Origin: Gemmatimonadota bacterium
Lineage (GTDB): Bacteria; Gemmatimonadota; Gemmatimonadetes; Gemmatimonadales; Gemmatimonadaceae
DNA length: 40,549 nucleotides
Direction: 5' to 3'
Assembly (NCBI GenBank): GCA_947471365.1
Contig: CANIWQ010000011.1
Coordinates: 1-40,549, forward strand
In this document: positions 9,015 through 17,220 of the stretch, piece after piece
Position numbering within the stretch: the first letter of the stretch is position 1
Layout of the letters: each line of letters starts with the position of its first letter
The notes under the pieces: model-generated
The model's database searches: none
What the model was told of the DNA's origin: nothing
The model's input: the letters and a program-made list of their open reading frames with translations, nothing else
Translations under genes and position numbers: made by a program

Positions 9015-10249
9015 ACCGTTCGCTCGTCGCCATCGCCGCGCTCTGCGCCACGCTCACGGCGGCGCCCGCCGCGGTGGCGCAGGATGCCGCCGTCATTTTG
9101 CGCACGTCGGTTGCGCTCGACGGCCGCGGAGCATCGCTCACGAATGTTGATGTCCTCGTGGAGCATGGTCGCATTACCAAAGTGGCCAAGGCCATCACCC
9201 TGTCTGGCGCACGCGTCATTGATTTGCGCGGACGCACCGTACTGCCTGGCCTCATCGATGTGCACACGCATCCGACCTGGTACTTCAACCGCCAAGGGCG
9301 CTACCACACCACCGGCGACGGCGACACCCCGCTTCAAGCGATGCTCGCTGCCAGCGCCAATGCGTACGCAACCTTGTCGGCAGGCTTTACCACCATTCAG
9401 AGCCTCGGTGCTACCGAAGACAAAGATCTGCGCGACTGGATCAACACACAGGGCGTCCCGGGGCCGCGCATCATCACGTCCCTGCAGGCCATCACCAACG
9501 GTGACCCGGACCGGCTGCGCCAGCTCGTGCAGCAACGCAAGCAGCAAGGTGCTGATGTCGTCAAGATTTTCGCATCGGCGAGCATTCGTGACGGCGGCAA
9601 GCAGTCCATGACCGACGAGCAGCTCGCGGCCGTCTGCGGTGAAGCCAAGGCGCAGGGACTCCGCAGCGTGGTGCACGCGCACAGCGCGGAATCGGTGCGC
9701 GCGGCGGTGAACGCTGGCTGTTCGCAGGTGGAGCACGGCGTGTTCGTGACGCAAGCCGAACTCGACCTGATGGCGTCGAAAGGCACGTGGTTCGACCCGC
9801 AGTGCTCACTCGTCTTCCGCAACTATCTCGACAATCGCGCGAAGTACGACGGCATCGGCAACTACAACGCCGAGGGGTTTGCCTCAATGGAACGGGCGCT
9901 GCCGCTCGCCGCAGAGGGCATTCGCAAGGCCGTGGCCACCAAGAATCTCAAGATGGTGTACGGCACCGATGCTGTGGCCGGTGCGCACGGGCGCAATGCA
10001 GAGGATATCCTCTGCCGTGTGCAGACCGCGGGGCAAAAGCCCATGGATGCCATTGTCTCAGCGACATCTCTTAATGCGGCGTCGCTCGGATGGGGCGCCA
10101 CGTTGGGCGCGCTGGCTGCCGGCTACGAGGCCGACATCATTGCCGTCGACGGCAATCCGCTCACCGATATCACGGCGGTGCGTCGCGTGAGTTTTGTCAT
10201 GAAGGGCGGCCGTGTGGTGAAGGACGACGGCCACCCCGGCTCCAAGTAA
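9011..10249 (+). CDS. Exported metal-dependent amidohydrolase
   Basis: An imidazolonepropionase/prolidase-like amidohydrolase (412 aa), predicted to hydrolyse an amide, dipeptide or cyclic amide outside the cytoplasm. The start GTG 9011 gives a clear signal peptide (NRSLVAIAALC... ending AVAQ) and overlaps the preceding stop by four bases; a start upstream would bury the signal. The metal-binding set is complete: HTH at His85/His87, Lys185 in DVVKIFAS (candidate carboxylated lysine), His222/His224 in VVHAHS, His242 in VEHGVF and Asp320 in YGTDAV. The C-terminal EADIIAVDGNPL strand is typical of the composite beta-sandwich domain. Substrate cannot be assigned. Transcription probably stops at the hairpin just downstream. 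Confidence 0.9.
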   Translation: MNRSLVAIAALCATLTAAPAAVAQDAAVILRTSVALDGRGASLTNVDVLVEHGRITKVAKAITLSGARVIDLRGRTVLPGLIDVHTHPTWYFNRQGRYHTTGDGDTPLQAMLAASANAYATLSAGFTTIQSLGATEDKDLRDWINTQGVPGPRIITSLQAITNGDPDRLRQLVQQRKQQGADVVKIFASASIRDGGKQSMTDEQLAAVCGEAKAQGLRSVVHAHSAESVRAAVNAGCSQVEHGVFVTQAELDLMASKGTWFDPQCSLVFRNYLDNRAKYDGIGNYNAEGFASMERALPLAAEGIRKAVATKNLKMVYGTDAVAGAHGRNAEDILCRVQTAGQKPMDAIVSATSLNAASLGWGATLGALAAGYEADIIAVDGNPLTDITAVRRVSFVMKGGRVVKDDGHPGSK

Positions 10250-10265
10250 CGGAGCCGCTCCGGTG

Positions 10266-10299
10266 CGCGGGTCGAGTAATACGTTCCTCTCGACCCGCG
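10266..10299. terminator. Bidirectional hairpin terminator
   Basis: A perfect 11-bp inverted repeat: arms 10266-10276 (CGCGGGTCGAG) and 10289-10299 (CTCGACCCGCG), with a 12-base loop. It lies in the 57-base space between the converging amidohydrolase and MetX-like genes. There is no long T-run on either side, so it may be weak or Rho-assisted. Confidence 0.6.
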
Positions 10300-10306
10300 G
10301 CGCCGT

Positions 10307-11377
10307 TTAGCGTTCCGGCAGCGTCGCCAGAAACTCCTTGAGATAGCTGCCCCAAATTGCCGGCTGCGAGTGCGTGCCATGCCCGCGCGTCTGCTCCGTG
10401 ATTGGCAGGAGGATGAACTTGGCCTGCTTCACTTTGGCGATCAACGGCTCCACAATGTGCAACTCCGGCGGGTTGACGAAATCGTCCGCGGAGTTAATCG
10501 CCAGCACCGGCGTTGTCACCGCGTCGAGATGCGACGACGGATCATACGTGCGCGAGGCGTCAAAATAGTACAGCATATTATTGGCGTCGGTTGTCTTCGA
10601 CGAAGACTCCACATAGGCGCGGATGAGCGAATCAGCGGCCTCACGCGTGGGCGCCAGACGGTGCTGCACGAGCGGCGCACTCGACATGATATACAAGGCC
10701 CGGATGGCCGCCTTCAGGCCGAGCATCGGCGGCGAGGTGTAGTCGCCATTCTTCCACTCGGGGTCGCTTTTGATGTTGTCGGCGATCATCGTGCGGATAA
10801 TGCGATTGCGTCCGACAAGCGACGTGGGTGCGCAGGCGAGCGGCACTAAGCCGTCCACAAAGGTGGGGTGCGCGTATCCCCACACCCAGGCGTGCATGCA
10901 TCCCATCGAGGTGCCCATCACGAGGCGCAGGTGATTCACCTGCAGGCCGTCGGTGAGCAGGCGATGCTGCAGTGCCACCATATCGTCATAAGTGTACTGC
11001 GGGAACTTCATCCGCAGTCCGTCGCTCGGCTTGCTCGAACCGCCGTGCCCGAGGTTGTCCGGAAGCACAATAAAGAACTTGCTGGTGTCGAGCATCTGCC
11101 CCGGACCAAAGAGTTCACCGGCAAAGTTCCGGGAGAGAAAGGCCCGCCCGGTCCCGCCGGTTCCGTGCAGAATCATCACCACATTGCGCGAGATGCCACC
11201 GGCGTCTCGGCGTAGTGTGCCGAGCGTGACGTAGTGGATCTTCACCTCGGGCAGGGTTTCGCCGGTGCTGAACCGGAAGTTGTGCGCCACATAATCGCCG
11301 GGTTTTCCCTGTGCCGAGAGCGGCACAACGGAGGGAGCGGCTATGAGCACCAAAAGAGCGAGAGCGAGTACGCGCAT
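10307..11377 (-). CDS. Exported MetX-like alpha/beta hydrolase
   Basis: A 356-residue alpha/beta-hydrolase of the homoserine O-acetyltransferase (MetX) family. Seen are a signal peptide (MRVLALALLVLIAAPSV..., cleavage near LSAQ), the oxyanion region ILHGTGGTGRAF, the nucleophile elbow GTSMGC (Ser157), NSADDFVNP carrying the acid (Asp298 or Asp299), and RGHGTHSQP carrying the histidine (His333 or His336). True MetX is cytoplasmic and makes O-acetylhomoserine; an exported version more likely acts as an esterase or hydrolase, and MetX-specific residues cannot be confirmed by eye. It faces the amidohydrolase across a terminator and diverges from the hemerythrin gene. The 141 bases upstream (11378-11518) must hold both promoters; I see no convincing -35/-10 pair there. 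Confidence 0.85.
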   Translation of the reverse strand: MRVLALALLVLIAAPSVVPLSAQGKPGDYVAHNFRFSTGETLPEVKIHYVTLGTLRRDAGGISRNVVMILHGTGGTGRAFLSRNFAGELFGPGQMLDTSKFFIVLPDNLGHGGSSKPSDGLRMKFPQYTYDDMVALQHRLLTDGLQVNHLRLVMGTSMGCMHAWVWGYAHPTFVDGLVPLACAPTSLVGRNRIIRTMIADNIKSDPEWKNGDYTSPPMLGLKAAIRALYIMSSAPLVQHRLAPTREAADSLIRAYVESSSKTTDANNMLYYFDASRTYDPSSHLDAVTTPVLAINSADDFVNPPELHIVEPLIAKVKQAKFILLPITEQTRGHGTHSQPAIWGSYLKEFLATLPER

Positions 11378-11518
11378 CGGAGTTCCAGGGTTGGTGGGTC
11401 GGTGGTAATGTACGCGACTTCGCTCCGTTTCGTCGGGGGCCGTCGCGCGCGCTGGCGCCGAGGTGGGACGCCCCTAGCTTTCACACAGGGAGTTTCCTCA
11501 CAACACAGAGCAACAGCC

Positions 11519-12082
11519 ATGCAGGCGACCGATATTTTGATGCAGGAGCACCGCGTGATCGAACGGGTGCTGGACGCGCTCGAAACCGCCGCGGTCGCGC
11601 TCGAGCGGGCTCGCCCCGTGCGGCCGGCGTTCTTCCTCGAGGCCGCCGATTTCATTGCTGGCTTTGCCGACGGCTGCCACCATCGCAAGGAAGAGGGAGT
11701 GCTCTTTGGCGCCATGATCGACAGTGGCGCTCCGCGGAACGGTGGCGCGATTGATATGATGCTCGAGGAGCACGAACAGGGGCGCGCGCTCACGCGCGCC
11801 ATGCGCGACGGCGCCCGCCGGCTCGGTGAAGGCGACCTCGACGCCGCCCGCGTGGTGGTCTCGAACGCCCGCCGCTACGTGGCGCTCCTGCGCGATCATA
11901 TTGCCAAGGAAGACGAAATGCTCTTTCCCATGGCCGACGAGATTATCACCCCGCAGCAGCTTGCCGCCGTACTGCACGGATATCAGCAGATCGAACAGCA
12001 GGATGCTGGCGATGGCGCGCACGAGCGGTTCCTCGCGCTGGCCGCGAGCCTCGAGACCGAAGCTCGCACCCTCGCCAGCTAA
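11519..12082 (+). CDS. Hemerythrin-like (HHE domain) protein
   Basis: A cytoplasmic all-helical protein (187 aa) with a hemerythrin cation-binding domain. The di-iron ligand pattern is visible in order: EHRVIERVL on helix 1, CHHRKEEGVLF on helix 2, LEEHEQGRAL on helix 3 and RDHIAKEDEMLFPMAD on helix 4. Such proteins bind O2, NO or iron and are often linked to oxygen or nitrosative stress. ATG 11519 is used because the first helix begins at once; an upstream in-frame extension is not coding-like. Its position beside an oxygen-sensitive aromatic-reduction cluster is suggestive, but it is on the other strand and separated by a terminator, so a link is speculation. Confidence 0.88.
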   Translation: MQATDILMQEHRVIERVLDALETAAVALERARPVRPAFFLEAADFIAGFADGCHHRKEEGVLFGAMIDSGAPRNGGAIDMMLEEHEQGRALTRAMRDGARRLGEGDLDAARVVVSNARRYVALLRDHIAKEDEMLFPMADEIITPQQLAAVLHGYQQIEQQDAGDGAHERFLALAASLETEARTLAS

Positions 12083-12098
12083 GACCCGCCGTGCGTGA

Positions 12099-12134
12099 CT
12101 GCCGACCGCGTCTCGTCTGCGTGCGGTCGGTCAG
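12099..12134. terminator. Bidirectional hairpin terminator at the end of the aromatic cluster
   Basis: An 8-bp perfect stem (CCGACCGC at 12102-12109, GCGGTCGG at 12123-12130) with a 13-base loop, extended by CTG/CAG across a bulged T. It sits between the convergent hemerythrin and had genes and overlaps the had stop codon. It would terminate the long minus-strand transcript; no strong T-run follows. Confidence 0.5.
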
Positions 12135-13210
12135 CCCGGAACGAGCACCACCCGTTTCGTGAGCCGCCCGTGGTGCGCATCGTCAAACACTTCGTTGATG
12201 CGATCCAACGGATGGCGCTCAATGTACGGCTTCACCGTCACCCGCCCCTCGCCAATCCACTGCAGCAGTTCTGGGTAGATGAGCGGATCGGCGCCCCAGT
12301 TACCGCGCACGGTGGCGTCGTACGCCATGAGGTTCGAGAGACTCACCTCGACTCGGTCCATCGTAAACCCAACCACGGCGAGCGACGCGCCAAAGCCAAG
12401 CAGCGAGTAGGCCGTCTCCTGACCAGCGCGCGTTCCTGACATTTCAAAAATCTTCCACAAGTGTGCTGGCGCTCCGAGCGCCTCGGCGAGCGAGCGCACT
12501 TGTTTGCGCACATCCTTGGTTGCCATGTCGCGCACATTGAGCACCGCCCCCGCCCCGGCCTCTCTCGCCTGAGCAAGTTTGCGATCGTCTACGTCGAGCG
12601 CGATTACCTTGGCGCCCGTCGCTGCCGCGATCTGCACGCCGTACACACCAATGCCGCCGATACCCACGATCAGTGCGGTTTCGCCGCTCGCGAGCCCCGA
12701 CCGTTTGACCGCTTCAAATGGCGTCGCCACCGCGTCGGACACGACGCTCAGTTCCCATAGATCATGCGTGGCGAGTGCCGCGGCCGGAACAGGACAGAGA
12801 AAGCGCGCCGGCACCACGACGTGCGAGGCGAAGCCGCCGTTGCCGTCGTTGCCTGGCATCACCTGACGCCGGCAGATCGTCCGGTGCCCCGAGCGGCACA
12901 AATCGCATTCGCCGCAGGGCAGAACCGCGGGCACGACCACGGCACGGCCGATCAGTGACGCGTCCACTCCCTCACCGACTTCGCGTACGACGCCGCTGAT
13001 TTCGTGGCCGAGCACCAGGGGAAGCGCGCCGCGTGTTTTGACGCCGTGATGCAAGAACGAGACATCCGTGTGGCACACCCCACACCCCGAGACCTCGATG
13101 GTCGCCTCTCCTGCCGCTGGGGGACGAGGCACTAACGACCGGTGCTCAAAGGGCGCGCCAGGCGCCGTCATCATCCACGCATCCCACATTCCGTCCCGTC
13201 GGGTCGTCAT
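12131..13210 (-). CDS. had: 6-hydroxycyclohex-1-ene-1-carbonyl-CoA dehydrogenase
   Basis: A zinc-type medium-chain dehydrogenase (359 aa) that would oxidise 6-hydroxycyclohex-1-ene-1-carbonyl-CoA to the 6-oxo compound with NAD+, the step before ring cleavage. Seen are the catalytic zinc ligands in GCGVCHTD (Cys46, His47) and GHE (His69, Glu70), four structural-zinc cysteines in CGECDLCRSGHRTIC, a Rossmann motif VGIGGIG, and MPGNDGNGGFASH with the C-terminal VFDDAHHGRLTKR. The last two recall the Had family of Thauera and Azoarcus and differ from ordinary alcohol dehydrogenases. Placement in a bcr cluster supports the specific call. ATG 13210 starts two bases after the upstream stop; TTG 13216 and ATG 13189 are alternatives. 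This is the last gene of the minus-strand unit. Confidence 0.85.
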   Translation of the reverse strand: MTTRRDGMWDAWMMTAPGAPFEHRSLVPRPPAAGEATIEVSGCGVCHTDVSFLHHGVKTRGALPLVLGHEISGVVREVGEGVDASLIGRAVVVPAVLPCGECDLCRSGHRTICRRQVMPGNDGNGGFASHVVVPARFLCPVPAAALATHDLWELSVVSDAVATPFEAVKRSGLASGETALIVGIGGIGVYGVQIAAATGAKVIALDVDDRKLAQAREAGAGAVLNVRDMATKDVRKQVRSLAEALGAPAHLWKIFEMSGTRAGQETAYSLLGFGASLAVVGFTMDRVEVSLSNLMAYDATVRGNWGADPLIYPELLQWIGEGRVTVKPYIERHPLDRINEVFDDAHHGRLTKRVVLVPG

Positions 13211-13212
13211 CG

Positions 13213-15135
13213 TCAATGGCTCAATTGGGTGGGTTCTGCATCGGGAGCATCACCAAACACGAAGCTCCCACAGGAATGGCATTGGTCAAGCGAACGTTCA
13301 ATTCCAGCAAAGCAAGCACGATCGTCCGGCCTGAGGCGCATCACCTTCCGTAAGAACCGACAGTCACAGTCCGCGCTCGGCGCATACACCGCTTCCAGAT
13401 ACTCCTCCGCATTCGACAGCACGTTGCGCACCCGTACCTTCATGGAGGGGGTGAGCTCCTCATTCTCAATCGTGAGCTCTTTGCTGATGACGGCAAAGGC
13501 CTGAATGCGCTCGTACCTCACCGGATGATCGCTATTGAAGGCGAGGAGCGTGGTGCGCAACGATTCTTTGACGACACGCTCTGCCGCCTCACGATCATCG
13601 CCGAACTGCTCTGCGATACGGAAGTAGTCAGGAAATATCAGGGCGGCGAGGAATCGCTCCCCCTGCCCCGCAACGATGACATGGCGGATGTAGTTATTCA
13701 TCCCCGCCAAACGGTTCTCGATTTCGGTTGGGACGACCTTTTCGGCGTTCAACATTTTGAAGACGCGGTCTTTACGCGCCACAAGCTTCAGTCCTGCACC
13801 CACAAACTCGCCGAGATCGCCGGTGTGGAACCAGCCATCACCCGGAAGCGCCTGCGCGGTGGCCTCAGGGTTTCCGAAATAGCCACGCATCACATTGGGG
13901 CCGCGCACTAATATCTCGCCATCCGCGGCAATGCGAATGGTCACGCCGGGAATCGGATATCCCACCATTCCCGGCACGGTGCGCGGCTGCGCGAGATCGG
14001 TGAGCGTGCAGCACGGGGACGTCTCAGTGAGTCCCCAGCCCTCAAGAACGGCCACGCCCTTGGAGGCGAAGTACGCCGATACATTTGCCGGCAGCGGCGC
14101 GGCCGCGGTGAAAACAAAGCGCAGTCCAGCATGAAAGATACTGCCTTCGTCTTCCGGACGTGACTGCACATGTGTCACTAACTGCTGATACACCTGTGGC
14201 ACGCTAAAGTAGATCGTTGGTCGAACCGCGGCCCAGTTGCGCCGCAGCGCATCAAAGTCTTTGCCGCGCGAGGTGTCTATATGAATCGTCGCGCCATTAT
14301 ACAACGCGGAATACTTCTCAAAAATTCCACCGAAGCTGTGATGCCAAGGAAGATACGACAGGAACCGGTCATGGTGTGTAACCGACCAGATCGCCGACAG
14401 CGCACGTTGCTGCGACAAGATGTTGTCGTGCGTGAGCAGCACACCTTTGAGTACGCCGCTCGTTCCCGAGGTGAAGTTCAGCAGGCATGGCTCGTTGGGA
14501 TCGATTTGCGATGCGTGTGCTGCAAAGGCGGAGCACCGCACCGTATCGCTGGCACCACTCGAGAGGGCGTCGGCGAACGTGGAGTAACGGGCCGCCGAGC
14601 CCTGTACGATCCCCTGCACCACGGTCGCATCCACCGCGTCAAAGGACACCAGCGCGCGCGTTGCTGTGCTGAGTGCGACGCCGGCCACCTGATCGCGGCC
14701 AGCGACAATAATGACGGTGGGTTGCAACTGACCGAGCAAACCTTGTACTTGGTCCGCAGGATAGGCGGAGAAGATGGGCGCGTACGTGGCACCCAGGCCC
14801 ATCGTGGCGAACTCTGCGACGAGCATCTCGCCGCGGTTGGGCGAGACCATCGCGACCCGTGTGCCGGGGCCGACACCTTCGGATGCGAGAAATGCTCCGA
14901 ATGACGCCACGTCGCGTGCGAAGTTGTTCCACGTCACCGCGCGGTATGCACCATCACGCAGTTCGCTGAACACGGCGTGGTCGCCAAAGCGCGCCACATT
15001 GCGCGCGAGCAACCGGCCAATACTCTCAGGCACTCCCACCGTCTCCAATTGGGAGCGAATGGTGTCACCTTCGCGAATGGCAGCGAGTGCGTGCTTCATG
15101 GCGGCCGGTGCTCCATCGGTGTGGTCAATCGCCAT
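13213..15135 (-). CDS. AMP-forming acyl/aryl-CoA ligase with Cys-rich tail
   Basis: An ANL-superfamily ligase (640 aa) that activates a carboxylic acid to its CoA thioester. Signature motifs are present: FTSGTSGVLKG (P-loop-like), GWGLTETSP, GWFHTGDLGE and KDRVFKMLNAEKV. The length and C-terminal pattern resemble long-chain FadD-type enzymes rather than the 520-530 aa benzoate-CoA ligases, so the substrate may be benzoate, an alicyclic or a fatty acid. The context favours an aromatic or ring acid. Oddly, the last ~50 residues carry five cysteines (Cys590, 592, 608, 619, 622, pattern CxC...C...CxxC), which is not part of the ligase fold and looks like an added metal-binding tail. ATG 15135 overlaps the upstream ATPase gene by 11 bases; ATG 15144 is equally possible. 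Confidence 0.82.
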   Translation of the reverse strand: MAIDHTDGAPAAMKHALAAIREGDTIRSQLETVGVPESIGRLLARNVARFGDHAVFSELRDGAYRAVTWNNFARDVASFGAFLASEGVGPGTRVAMVSPNRGEMLVAEFATMGLGATYAPIFSAYPADQVQGLLGQLQPTVIIVAGRDQVAGVALSTATRALVSFDAVDATVVQGIVQGSAARYSTFADALSSGASDTVRCSAFAAHASQIDPNEPCLLNFTSGTSGVLKGVLLTHDNILSQQRALSAIWSVTHHDRFLSYLPWHHSFGGIFEKYSALYNGATIHIDTSRGKDFDALRRNWAAVRPTIYFSVPQVYQQLVTHVQSRPEDEGSIFHAGLRFVFTAAAPLPANVSAYFASKGVAVLEGWGLTETSPCCTLTDLAQPRTVPGMVGYPIPGVTIRIAADGEILVRGPNVMRGYFGNPEATAQALPGDGWFHTGDLGEFVGAGLKLVARKDRVFKMLNAEKVVPTEIENRLAGMNNYIRHVIVAGQGERFLAALIFPDYFRIAEQFGDDREAAERVVKESLRTTLLAFNSDHPVRYERIQAFAVISKELTIENEELTPSMKVRVRNVLSNAEEYLEAVYAPSADCDCRFLRKVMRLRPDDRACFAGIERSLDQCHSCGSFVFGDAPDAEPTQLSH

Positions 15136-15967
15136 CGTCAGCATCCGTCGGCGTTGTTGTGCGAGGTGTAGCCGGCACACTGCCTGGCCCTACCGACACC
15201 GCGCCGTCACGAGCCGCGAGCGCCGCGCCAAATGCGCCCATCTCCTGCGGATGTGGTGGCACGATCACGTCGGTCCCCGTCGCCTCAGAGAGGAGCGTCA
15301 CCATGGTTGGGTGATGGGCGACCACACCGCCGGTCGCCACCACGCGCCCCTCGAACACATCCATCGCGATCACTCGCTTCATGAGCGACCGATACGCCGC
15401 CATAGCCAGATCGGCGGGACGCCGTCCTGACCGAATGAGCGTGAGTAATTCCGTGCCAGCAAACACCGTGCAGAAACTGGAGAGTTCCAACTCTTCGGTT
15501 GCTCCCGCAGCGAGCGGGTCGAGCGCGGCCGTATCGATGCCGAGACGGAGGGCGATTTCGTCGAGAAAGCTTCCCGTGCCTGCCGCGCACTTGCGATTCA
15601 TCCGGTGCGAGAGCCGCTGCCCATTCGCATCAATGCGAATCACTTTGGCATCTTGTCCGCCAATGTCAATCACCACCAGCGGCCCCTGCACATGAAACGC
15701 GGCGCCACGACCATGGCAGTCCAGTTCCGTGCGCGATCCATTCGCAAATGGCACTGCGTTGCGACCGAAACCCGTCGACCACACCGCCGACACATCAGCC
15801 GCCGCACAGCCGGCAGCCGCCAGCGCTTCGGCGTAGGCCCGCTCCGCCGCCACGGTGAGATCGGCGCCGGAGCGCACCACGCTGGTGCCGAGCACGTGGC
15901 CCGCGTCATCAATGACCACGGCTTTCGTGTTCCACGATCCGCTGTCCACTCCGGCAAAGCGCGCCAT
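15125..15967 (-). CDS. BadF/BcrA/HgdC-type ATPase (second module, activase 1)
   Basis: A 280-residue ASKHA-fold ATPase of the 2-hydroxyacyl-CoA dehydratase activator / benzoyl-CoA reductase ATPase family. These are homodimers or heterodimers with a bridging [4Fe-4S] cluster that couple ATP hydrolysis to low-potential electron transfer. Seen are VDSGSWNTKAVV (phosphate 1), DIGGQDAKVI (phosphate 2), the cluster-ligand cysteines Cys127 in RKCAAGTGSFLDEIA and Cys166 in SSFCTVFAGTE, and ATGGVVAH (adenosine). All key positions are intact. It has the short form, lacking the ~140-residue insertion of BcrA. Its ATG shares one base with the stop of the upstream HgdB-like gene. It likely pairs with the second ATPase at 17220-18017 or acts as a homodimer. 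Confidence 0.9.
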   Translation of the reverse strand: MARFAGVDSGSWNTKAVVIDDAGHVLGTSVVRSGADLTVAAERAYAEALAAAGCAAADVSAVWSTGFGRNAVPFANGSRTELDCHGRGAAFHVQGPLVVIDIGGQDAKVIRIDANGQRLSHRMNRKCAAGTGSFLDEIALRLGIDTAALDPLAAGATEELELSSFCTVFAGTELLTLIRSGRRPADLAMAAYRSLMKRVIAMDVFEGRVVATGGVVAHHPTMVTLLSEATGTDVIVPPHPQEMGAFGAALAARDGAVSVGPGSVPATPRTTTPTDADDGD

Positions 15968-17220
15968 TATCGCGTCACTCGGCTAGCGTGGGTGCGCGCG
16001 TCCGAGAGTTGCTCCACAAAGCCTTCGATGTTCGTGCGCGCTTGCTCGTCGGAGAAACAGCGCAAATCGTTGACGTCGCCGTCAAGCACAAGCGTGGGGA
16101 TGCCGAGTTTGTCGGACAACCGACGTGGCATGCCGTAGCGCGTGTTCGTGTTATTCGGGCAGGTGCGGCAGTCGTGAAAGACGATGCCGTCCACGTCGTA
16201 CAGCTCCACCATGCGCTCGATATAGCGCTCCTTGGGGCCATCGGATCGCGCAATGAACAACTCCACCGATGCGCGCGCCATCGAGCGCCACGGGTCGGCG
16301 GGGTCGAGCATCGAGAAAATCCAGCTGTTGCAGTAGGTGGACGCCACCACCGCCGTGTGGAACTCTGCGAATGTCGTGGAGAGCGCACGAAGCCGTCCCC
16401 AAACCGGCATACCATCCCAGTAGAGTCGGAGCGTTTCGCCAGGCACCGCCTGCACACCGCCGCGCACGCGCTCCTCGAGCTCCGCAAGCAACACGTGGTA
16501 GTAGGCCGCTGCCTCTGGAGCACCGCGGAGTACCACCGCCGGCCCCATGTGGATGGTGCCATCGAAGAACGTGAACGGGGACGGCTTGTTCGCCGCGGTG
16601 TGCAGGCAGCGCTCCCACAGTTCTGACGCTTCGCGCGCGGATTTCATCGCGGCGGCGAGGCGCCCACCGTCAAGCCGCACACCGGCCACCGACTCCAGCA
16701 CGGGGACGAGCGCTTCGAGCTGCGCCGTGACGTCGTCTACTTCTGCGTCGGTGACATCGCCCACCGAGCGCGGCGAGTTGATACCCACCACCGGCGCGTT
16801 CCATTGACGGCCATACCACTCGAACCAGTCGCGTACGTCGCGGCACTGATTGGTATTGAACACGAGCACGTCCGCACGCGGTACACCGGTCAGGCCAAAC
16901 GCTGAGAGCGGCGACTCGCCGGCGAGGTACGCGCCCACATCGCTCGTGAGATACGAACAGATATCCTGCGAATACCCCTGTGCGTGTGCCACGGGGAGAT
17001 ACTTATTCGCCGTGCGTCCCGCGCCGAGCATTGCGGCATGATTCTCGGGAAAGTGCACGGCAAACCCAAGCGCGCGCAGCAACTCTGCGGGTCCGACGCT
17101 CGTGCACCACGCCACCGGCGCCGATTTGGTCGTGACCGCGTCGCCGAGCGTCTTGTAGTAGGCGCTCATCGTGTCGCGTAGCGCCGCGGTGCTCCGCAGT
17201 TCCGTGCGTGCTTCGGCCAT
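15967..17220 (-). CDS. HgdB/BcrC-like 2-hydroxyacyl-CoA dehydratase subunit
   Basis: A 417-residue protein of the HgdB/BcrB/BcrC (2-hydroxyacyl-CoA dehydratase D-component) family, whose members bind a [4Fe-4S] cluster that receives the activated electron for ketyl-radical chemistry. The likely cluster cysteines are present: Cys39 in VAWCTSVGP, Cys88 in QDICSYLTSD and Cys351/Cys354 in HDCRTCPNNTNTRYG. It retains a cysteine at the first position (Cys39), where BcrB and BcrC of this window have none. The surroundings (two ATPases and the PanE fusion) form a four-gene module. Substrate is unknown. ATG 17220 overlaps the upstream ATPase stop by one base. Confidence 0.88.
   Translation of the reverse strand: MAEARTELRSTAALRDTMSAYYKTLGDAVTTKSAPVAWCTSVGPAELLRALGFAVHFPENHAAMLGAGRTANKYLPVAHAQGYSQDICSYLTSDVGAYLAGESPLSAFGLTGVPRADVLVFNTNQCRDVRDWFEWYGRQWNAPVVGINSPRSVGDVTDAEVDDVTAQLEALVPVLESVAGVRLDGGRLAAAMKSAREASELWERCLHTAANKPSPFTFFDGTIHMGPAVVLRGAPEAAAYYHVLLAELEERVRGGVQAVPGETLRLYWDGMPVWGRLRALSTTFAEFHTAVVASTYCNSWIFSMLDPADPWRSMARASVELFIARSDGPKERYIERMVELYDVDGIVFHDCRTCPNNTNTRYGMPRRLSDKLGIPTLVLDGDVNDLRCFSDEQARTNIEGFVEQLSDARTHASRVTR

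Noticed and set aside
11378-11518. Promoter pair between the MetX-like and hemerythrin genes
   Set aside because: Promoters must exist there, but no -35/-10 pair with acceptable spacing stands out, so none is annotated.
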